Shown piece by piece: positions 1-4,970 of a stretch of 5,993 bases of DNA. Each line of letters begins with the position of its first letter. The stretch's first letter is position 1. Under the pieces are notes generated by a model. The model did not search any database. It saw nothing but the letters and a program-made list of their open reading frames with translations, and was not told where the DNA came from. Position numbers and translations under genes: made by a program. Origin of the DNA: Oscillospiraceae bacterium (lineage in GTDB: Bacteria > Bacillota > Clostridia > Oscillospirales > UBA929); assembly GCA_031282535.1 (NCBI GenBank), contig JAITDM010000131.1, positions 1-5,993 of the forward strand, in the 5' to 3' direction.

Positions 1-2
1 GC

Positions 3-1067
3 TTTGTCACCTACCGCGACCAACTCACGGCCGACACCTTCGCGGGGCTTTTTTCGCAGCTGCGCACCGCCTTCGGCGGGGAACCGGAGGAGACGTCCGA
101 CACCTTCGTGTACGACGACTACATGCTGACCCGCTTCGCCGTTTTTCAAAAAGGGCTCGCGCTTCTGTCGGACAGCCGGCTGGTCCTGTACGGCCCGTCC
201 GGGCGGCAGACATACGCGACCGACTGCTTTCTCAAGGAACCGGCGCTGGCGGTCTCGGACCGCACGGTCCTGGCCTACGACCGCGGCGGCACCGCCCTGC
301 TCTGGGCCGACGCGCACACCACCCTCTCCACGCGCACCTGGCCGGACATTCTCTTCAACGCCTCGATGAACCCGCGGGGCGAGACCGTCGTCGTCAGCCG
401 GGAGCGCAGCTCGGCGTCTGTTGTGACGGTGCTGAACACGCGTTTCGACGAGGTCTTCAAGTGGTATTCCTCCGACCGCTACGTGCTGGACGCCGTGCTC
501 TCCCCCTCCGGCAAACGGCTCTGCGTGGTCTCGGCCGGGCAGGAGGATGGCGCGTTTCTCGGCCGCGTGCTGCTGTTTGACACCGGCGCGGACGAACCCC
601 TGCTCCAGGTCGACCTGCCGGACGTCCTGCCGCTCGCCGTATACGCGCTGGCGCCCGACCTGTTCTGCGTGGTCACCGAGAGCGAGCTCTTGTTCTACAG
701 CGGCGACGGCGCGGCGGCCGGGTCCTACGCCTTCGGCGCCCGCAGTCTGCTGGCGTTTGACGCCGGGGACGATTTCATCGCGGTCTGTCTGGGGGACGCC
801 GACCGCGTCGGCGGACGGCCGGAGCTCCTCTCGGTGTCGCCGGACGGCCCCCGGGCCTCCGTGTTCCTCGACGGGACGCCGGACGCCCTGTCGGCGGCGG
901 GCCGCTTTGTCGGCCTCCTCTCGGCGGACGCAGCCCATGTCTACGACGCGGACCTAAAACCCACCGGACCGGCGCTGACCGACGAGGCGGCGCGGTATCT
1001 TTTGACGCGCGCCGACGGAAGCGCGCTGCTGCTGGCCCAAACCGGCGCCCGTGTATACCGGCCCTGA
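3..1067 (+). CDS. DUF5711-like beta-propeller-type protein, C-terminal part (5' end outside window)
   Basis: The frame is open from the window's first complete codon at position 3 and has no stop until TGA at 1065-1067, giving 354 visible residues, so the gene starts before the window. A GTG at 108 is only an internal codon: the sequence upstream of it is also coherent protein. The protein is a string of short beta-strand segments with Gly/Asp turns and recurring 'SPSGK', 'NPRGE', 'SPDG' turn motifs, as in WD40/PQQ-like propellers. The C-terminus is short and ends ...VYRP, with no membrane segment in the visible part. Overall pattern and position before a CvpA gene resemble the DUF5711 family of Clostridia, whose members I recall as having an N-terminal membrane anchor; that part would be off-window. 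No catalytic motif is visible and the function is unknown. The family assignment is from resemblance only; another propeller family is possible. Confidence 0.65.
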   Translation, partial: FVTYRDQLTADTFAGLFSQLRTAFGGEPEETSDTFVYDDYMLTRFAVFQKGLALLSDSRLVLYGPSGRQTYATDCFLKEPALAVSDRTVLAYDRGGTALLWADAHTTLSTRTWPDILFNASMNPRGETVVVSRERSSASVVTVLNTRFDEVFKWYSSDRYVLDAVLSPSGKRLCVVSAGQEDGAFLGRVLLFDTGADEPLLQVDLPDVLPLAVYALAPDLFCVVTESELLFYSGDGAAAGSYAFGARSLLAFDAGDDFIAVCLGDADRVGGRPELLSVSPDGPRASVFLDGTPDALSAAGRFVGLLSADAAHVYDADLKPTGPALTDEAARYLLTRADGSALLLAQTGARVYRP

Positions 1068-1100
1068 GCCCTTCTTCCGGGTGTCCGCGCATTCCTAACG

Positions 1101-1141
1101 TGGGTTGCACCTGCGACCCACAACCCAAATTCTTATTTTTT
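1101..1141 (+). terminator. Possible weak intrinsic terminator after the DUF5711-like gene
   Basis: The arm TGGGTTG (1101-1107) can pair perfectly with CAACCCA (1121-1127), and is followed by a T-rich stretch (1128-1141) ending in six T. Alternatively the same 5' arm, TGGGTTGC (1101-1108), pairs with GCGACCCA (1113-1120) through a four-base loop with one G-U pair. The first pairing sits next to the T-rich tract as a terminator would, but its 13-base loop is large and the tract begins with AA. It could therefore be a leaky terminator, an attenuator or only an mRNA structure. Confidence 0.4.
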
Positions 1142-1162
1142 GTTGCCTCTTCGCGGCAACAA
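1140..1162 (+). promoter_or_regulatory. Perfect 8-bp stem-loop in the leader of the cvpA-like gene
   Basis: TTGTTGCC (1140-1147) and GGCAACAA (1155-1162) form a perfect 8-bp inverted repeat around a seven-base loop, 17 nt before the GTG start of the CvpA-family gene. No T tract follows on the + strand, so it is not a terminator for upstream transcription. It may be an RNA leader structure or a dyad protein-binding site; the sequence does not tell which. Confidence 0.4.
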
Positions 1163-1179
1163 GGTGCTAGAGAGAGCGG

Positions 1180-1872
1180 GTGACTGCATTGACCCCAGTT
1201 GTGCTGGATCTGTTGATTTTACTCATTCTGGCTTTCTGCGTTTGGCAGGGTTACCGCAAAGGACTCATTTTGTCATTGTCCGGATTCCTGATCCTGATCG
1301 TCGCCCTATGGGGCGCCTCCTTCCTCTCCGAGCGCTTTGTGGACCCTGTCACGGAACGGATCCATCCCCTCCTCGACTGGGTGACGGACGACGCCACGGA
1401 GGAGGCCGCCCGGTCCGAGGACAGCGACACAGGCTCCGAGGCGCACGCGCTCGCCGTCGCCCGAAAGGCGTTTTCGCTGCTCGGCGTCTCGGACAAAGAG
1501 GTGGACGTCCTGGCCGACAAGGTGATCGCGTTTATGGACGACGCCGGCGTGTCCGTCCGCGCGGGTATCTCGGCCGTCTTCATCCGCACGCTTTCGTGGG
1601 TGTTCCTGTTTCTCTTCTTCCTGGCGGTCATCGCGCTGCTGCTCACCTTGCTCACGCATTTCATCGGCATGATGTTCGACACGCCGGGCCTCAAGACGCT
1701 CGACACGGTGGGCGGCCTTGTCGCCGGATTTGCGCACGGCTGCCTGATCCTGTTTGCCATCGGATGGGGACTGCGTTTTCTGGGCATATTGATCCCGGCC
1801 GAGCTGATCGGCGAGACGGTGCTCACGCGCTTTTTCGTGCAGACAAACCCGCTCGCCCTCTTTCTCTCGTAA
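1180..1872 (+). CDS. CvpA family membrane protein
   Basis: This 230-residue protein has the CvpA layout. A hydrophobic helix (about 7-23) is followed by the family's short basic turn G-Y-R-K-G (24-28), then a second helix (about 29-48). A long hydrophilic loop follows (about 50-128), strongly acidic at 70-88. Two more membrane segments lie at about 131-162 and 178-207, with the second preceded by 'PGLKTLDTVGG', which fits the conserved region of the family's last membrane segment. CvpA was named for colicin V production in E. coli; CvpA-like proteins are linked to envelope homeostasis, and no biochemical activity is firmly known. Start: GTG 1180 has a modest purine-rich site (1169-1176). TTG 1189 or GTG 1201 would also give intact first helices, so the exact start is uncertain by a few residues. 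It follows the DUF5711-like gene and precedes a phospholipid enzyme, consistent with an envelope role (inference). Confidence 0.85.
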   Translation: MTALTPVVLDLLILLILAFCVWQGYRKGLILSLSGFLILIVALWGASFLSERFVDPVTERIHPLLDWVTDDATEEAARSEDSDTGSEAHALAVARKAFSLLGVSDKEVDVLADKVIAFMDDAGVSVRAGISAVFIRTLSWVFLFLFFLAVIALLLTLLTHFIGMMFDTPGLKTLDTVGGLVAGFAHGCLILFAIGWGLRFLGILIPAELIGETVLTRFFVQTNPLALFLS

Positions 1873-2029
1873 GGGCAGGGGCGCATCATAATTCGCCCTG
1901 GCACGACCGCAAAACACAACCCGCACTGTGACAGCGCTCAAACAGGCTGCGGCGGCCGGAAAATTTCGCCACGCCGCTGGGCGCGGACACAAGTTCTTTC
2001 GATTGTATCATATGGGGGCTGATGCTGAC
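1873..2029 (+). other. Gap between cvpA-like and phosphatidyltransferase genes
   Basis: About 157 nt with no convincing gene of its own. It holds a short imperfect dyad just after the cvpA-like stop (AGGGC 1872-1876 with GCCCT 1895-1899), a GC-rich inverted repeat (GCGGCG 1949-1954 with CGCCGC 1972-1977), and an AT-richer patch at 1991-2013. The phosphatidyltransferase frame stays open back to a GTG at 1928, but those 34 codons give an Ala/Arg/His-rich peptide unlike the family and have no Shine-Dalgarno, so I treat them as untranslated. No clear promoter. Confidence 0.4.
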
Positions 2030-2569
2030 GTGAACCTTCCAAATTTGCTCTCCCTGGTGCGCCTGGCCCTGGTCCCCGTCTTTCCCTTCGTCTATTTTTC
2101 CGCACTCCCAAGCGCCCATCTGTGGGCAGCCGGCGTCTACGCGCTGGCCTCGGCCACCGACGTGCTGGACGGCATTCTGGCCAGGCGTCTCCATATGATC
2201 ACCCGGCTTGGCCGCGTGATCGACCCGATGGCCGACAAGCTGATGGCCGCGATGGTCGTCTTTTGCATCGCCCTCGACAACCCGATTGTGTGGTGGGCCG
2301 CCGGCGTGTTCTTCCTCAAAGAGCTCCTGATGGGCGTCGGCGCCATCCTGCAATATAAGAAGATCAACGACGTGCCTCCGTCAGAAGGATTTGGGAAATT
2401 TTCCGCCGTGCTGTTTTTCGTCGTCTGTTTGATCATCCTCGTCTTTGGCGCCGCGCTGACCGCGACGATACAGCTGGTCCTCATCTCGGCGGCCACCGCC
2501 TGTTCCGTCCTCGCACTCCTCCTCTATCTGCGCCGGTTCCTTGCACTGACCCGGCCGGAAAAGCACTGA
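2030..2569 (+). CDS. CDP-alcohol phosphatidyltransferase (PgsA-like membrane enzyme)
   Basis: Members of this family swap CMP on a CDP-lipid for an alcohol, making phospholipid headgroups at the membrane; PgsA makes phosphatidylglycerol-phosphate from CDP-diacylglycerol and glycerol-3-phosphate. The signature D-x2-D-G-x2-A-R-x8-G-x3-D-x3-D is complete at residues 44-69 (D44, D47, G48, A51, R52, G61, D65, D69), the four aspartates being the metal and catalytic ligands. Several hydrophobic helices surround it. Start: GTG 2030 gives M-N-L-P-N-L-L-S-L-V-R-L, the classic N-terminus of PgsA, and 179 residues in total, close to the usual length; GGGGG at 2014-2018 is a weak, rather distant ribosome site. 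ATG 2012 would add six residues. The second half differs from PgsA: where PgsA has S-R-E before a TGLR-like stretch, this has L-K-E-L-L-M-G, and a later 'GFGKFS' segment. The alcohol acceptor is thus uncertain; a cardiolipin-synthase-like or other CDP-alcohol enzyme is possible. Confidence 0.88.
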   Translation: MNLPNLLSLVRLALVPVFPFVYFSALPSAHLWAAGVYALASATDVLDGILARRLHMITRLGRVIDPMADKLMAAMVVFCIALDNPIVWWAAGVFFLKELLMGVGAILQYKKINDVPPSEGFGKFSAVLFFVVCLIILVFGAALTATIQLVLISAATACSVLALLLYLRRFLALTRPEKH

Positions 2570-2584
2570 CGGGCGTCCCGTCAG
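2566..2584 (+). promoter_or_regulatory. Perfect hairpin spanning the phosphatidyltransferase stop codon
   Basis: CTGACGGG (2566-2573) and CCCGTCAG (2577-2584) are perfect inverted copies around a three-base loop, with the TGA stop at 2567-2569 inside the 5' arm. No T run follows (ATCACCCC), so it is not a standard intrinsic terminator. It could stabilise the upstream message or dampen read-through into clpE. Confidence 0.45.
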
Positions 2585-2603
2585 ATCACCCCTTCTTGGA
2601 ACC

Positions 2604-2610
2604 AAAGGAG
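2604..2610 (+). promoter_or_regulatory. Strong ribosome binding site of clpE
   Basis: AAAGGAG ends eight bases before the ATG at 2619, near-ideal sequence and spacing. It fixes the clpE start and suggests efficient translation, in contrast to the weak sites of the two genes upstream. Confidence 0.85.
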
Positions 2611-2618
2611 ACTTCTAT

Positions 2619-4970
2619 ATGCAGCCAACCCTGTGCTCCCGTTGCAAAAAAAAGGTGGCCGTTGTTTTTATTACCAAAATAGAAAACGGCAAGACGCACA
2701 ATGAGGGCATCTGCCTCAAATGCGCCAAAGAGCTCGGCATCAAACCCGTGGGCGACATGATCGACCGCATGGGCATCTCGGACGACGACCTCGACAACCT
2801 CTCCCAGGAGATGATGGATGCCCTTGGAGACATGAACGAAATGTCCGGACTGTCGCCCGGCGCCGGTCCGGACGAGGAGGAGGAGGGCAAAACCGCCACC
2901 TTCCCGTTTTTGAACCGCCTGTTTGGCAACATGTCCTCCGACAACACCGGCGAGAGCCCCATCCGTCCGGCGCGGGACCCCGAGCGCCGGGAGAGCGGCG
3001 GCGAATCGCGCGGTCTGAAAAGGAAATATTTGGAAAATTATTGCATCTCGCTGACGCAGCGGGCCAAGGAGGGCCATCTGGACCGCATTGTGGGCCGCAC
3101 CGCCGAGATCGAGCGCGTGGTGCAGATTTTAAACCGGCGGCAGAAGAACAATCCCTGCCTCGTCGGGGAGCCGGGCGTGGGCAAGACGGCCATCGCCGAG
3201 GGGCTCGCCCTGCGCATCGCCGACGGGGATGTGCCGGGCAAACTGGCGGACAAAGAAGTGTATCTGCTCGACCTCACGGCGCTGGTGGCCGGCACGCAGT
3301 TCAGGGGCCAATTTGAGTCCCGCATGAAGGGGCTGATCGAAGAGATCCGCCGCCTCGGCAACATCATCCTCGTCATCGACGAGGTGCACAACATTGTGGG
3401 CGCCGGGGACGCGGAGGGTTCGATGAACGCCGCCAACATCTTAAAACCCGCTCTCTCCCGCGGGGAGATCCAGGTGATCGGCGCCACCACCTTCTCGGAA
3501 TACCGCCGGCACATAGAGAAGGATTCGGCGCTGGAGCGGCGTTTTCAGCCGGTGACGGTGTCCGAGCCTTCGGTGGACGAGACCGTGGAGATCATCCGGG
3601 GCATCGCCCACTACTACGAGATGTTCCACGGCGTCATGATCCCCCCCGAGGTGGCCCGCCAGGCGGTGCTGCTGTCGGAGCGCTACATCACCGACCGTTT
3701 TCTGCCCGACAAGGCCATCGATCTGATCGACGAGGCCTGTTCCGACGTCAACCTGAAGACGCCGGCCATCCACCGGGCAGACCAACTCCGCAAGGAGATC
3801 GAGTCCATCCGCCGCGAGCGGGAGCATCTCATCACGGACAACGCGCCGGCGGAGTACGAGCGTCTGGCGGTGCTGAAGAGCCGCGAGATGGTCTCCCTCC
3901 GGCAGCTTGAGGAAGTGACAAAGAGCGGCCCGCCGTCGCTCACCGTGCCGCATCTGGCCCGGGTCATCGAGCAGTGGACGAAGATCCCGGCGTCCCGCAT
4001 CGAGGAGCAGGAGTACAAACGGCTGGCCCTGCTGGAGGACCGCCTCCGGAAGCGCATCATCGGGCAAAACGAGGCCATCGCCGCCGTGGCCGCCGCCATC
4101 CGGCGCGGCCGCGTGGGCATCTCGGGCAAGCACAAGCCGGTCTCTTTCATCTTTGTCGGCCCCACGGGCGTGGGGAAGACGGAGCTTGTCAAATGTCTGG
4201 CGCAGGATCTCTTCAACCAGCCGGAGTCGCTGATCCGCCTCGACATGTCGGAGTTCATGGAGAAGCACTCGGTCTCCCGGATCATCGGCGCGCCGCCGGG
4301 TTACGTGGGGTACGACGAGGCCGGCCAGCTCACCGAGAAGATCCGGCGCAAGCCGTATTCCGTCATCCTGTTCGACGAGATTGAGAAGGCGCATCCGGAC
4401 GTGCTCAACATCCTGCTGCAGATTTTGGACGACGGCCGCATCACCGACGCGCACGGCCGCGAGGTCAACTTTGAGAACACGCTGATCGTCATGACTTCCA
4501 ACGCGGGCTCCGACCGCCGCGACGGCTCCGTCGGTTTCGGCCGCACGCTCACCGAGCAGGGCAAAGAGAAGGCGATGAAGGCGCTCTCGGACATCATGCG
4601 GCCCGAGTTCATCAACCGCATCGACGAGATCATCTCCTTCAACCAGCTCACGAAGGAAGATTTTTGCCGGATCGCGCGGATCATGCTGGACGAGCTCGCC
4701 GCCGCGATGGCGGAGCGCGGCATGACGCTCACCTACGACGACGCGCTGGTCTTGTACCTGGTGGAAAAGTCCTACACGGTGAAGTACGGCGCGCGCAACC
4801 TGCGCCGGTTGATCCAAAAGGAAGTGGAGGACGCCATCGCGGTGCTGATCATCGACCACTACGCGGGCGGTCTTCTCGGCGTGGACGCCACCGCCCGGGA
4901 CGAGAAAGTGACGCTGACGGCGCTTCAGCCCAGCCTGCCCGCTCTGCCCAGGAGGAGGCCGGTCCGTTGA
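2619..4970 (+). CDS. clpE: ClpE-like AAA+ unfoldase (Clp protease ATP-binding subunit) with N-terminal zinc finger
   Basis: A 783-residue class-I Clp/Hsp100 ATPase that unfolds proteins in the cytoplasm, probably for ClpP. Domains in order: a four-cysteine zinc finger (C6, C9, C32, C35; McsA/ClpE type) replacing the double Clp-N repeat of ClpC; a low-complexity acidic linker (about 75-130); AAA-1 with Walker A GEPGVGKT (183-190), Walker B ILVIDE (250-255), pore loop around F228 and arginines R307/R308; a short coiled-coil middle domain (about 383-436); AAA-2 with Walker A GPTGVGKT (514-521), pore loop GYVG (561-564), Walker B VILFDE (582-587), a VGF tripeptide (638-640) matching the ClpP-docking loop, R667 as arginine finger, and sensor-2 GARNLRR (724-730). 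All key ATPase residues are present, so it should be active. The Pro/Arg-rich tail after ~769 looks non-conserved. ClpE is usually a heat-shock gene under CtsR, but I see no CtsR heptad repeat or CIRCE element in the gap. Its partners mcsA, mcsB, ctsR and clpP are not in the window. Confidence 0.93.
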   Translation: MQPTLCSRCKKKVAVVFITKIENGKTHNEGICLKCAKELGIKPVGDMIDRMGISDDDLDNLSQEMMDALGDMNEMSGLSPGAGPDEEEEGKTATFPFLNRLFGNMSSDNTGESPIRPARDPERRESGGESRGLKRKYLENYCISLTQRAKEGHLDRIVGRTAEIERVVQILNRRQKNNPCLVGEPGVGKTAIAEGLALRIADGDVPGKLADKEVYLLDLTALVAGTQFRGQFESRMKGLIEEIRRLGNIILVIDEVHNIVGAGDAEGSMNAANILKPALSRGEIQVIGATTFSEYRRHIEKDSALERRFQPVTVSEPSVDETVEIIRGIAHYYEMFHGVMIPPEVARQAVLLSERYITDRFLPDKAIDLIDEACSDVNLKTPAIHRADQLRKEIESIRREREHLITDNAPAEYERLAVLKSREMVSLRQLEEVTKSGPPSLTVPHLARVIEQWTKIPASRIEEQEYKRLALLEDRLRKRIIGQNEAIAAVAAAIRRGRVGISGKHKPVSFIFVGPTGVGKTELVKCLAQDLFNQPESLIRLDMSEFMEKHSVSRIIGAPPGYVGYDEAGQLTEKIRRKPYSVILFDEIEKAHPDVLNILLQILDDGRITDAHGREVNFENTLIVMTSNAGSDRRDGSVGFGRTLTEQGKEKAMKALSDIMRPEFINRIDEIISFNQLTKEDFCRIARIMLDELAAAMAERGMTLTYDDALVLYLVEKSYTVKYGARNLRRLIQKEVEDAIAVLIIDHYAGGLLGVDATARDEKVTLTALQPSLPALPRRRPVR
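4950..4958 (+). promoter_or_regulatory. Ribosome binding site of mutY inside the end of clpE
   Basis: AGGAGGAGG, coding for the last residues of clpE, ends eight bases before the TTG at 4967. It is an almost perfect anti-16S match and is the main reason for choosing a TTG start for mutY. Confidence 0.8.

Noticed and set aside
1098..1118. T-box-like sequence (GTGG...ACC..GCG) before the cvpA-like gene
   Set aside because: The match to the T-box antiterminator consensus is broken by insertions, there is no room for a specifier stem I after the preceding gene, and the downstream gene is not amino-acid related.
1180..1942. Both GTG 1180 and GTG 1928 begin with codons for M-T-A-L, hinting at a duplicated start region
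   Set aside because: The similarity stops after four residues and upstream bases do not match; coincidence is the simpler explanation.
1251..1992. Two minus-strand open frames over 220 codons across the cvpA-like gene
   Set aside because: Both lie opposite a gene with clear membrane helices and CvpA features, and their translations are Arg/Ser- or charge-rich without domain character.
1984..2011. Possible sigma-A promoter (CGGACA, 16 bp, TATCAT) before the phosphatidyltransferase
   Set aside because: The -35 matches only four of six, and transcription would start about 12 nt before GTG 2030, removing the only candidate ribosome site.
3441..4859. A 472-codon open frame on the minus strand opposite clpE
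   Set aside because: It is the antisense shadow of a confident, motif-complete AAA+ gene in GC-rich DNA; its translation is low-complexity, rich in Arg/Leu/Asp/His/Val, with no domain.
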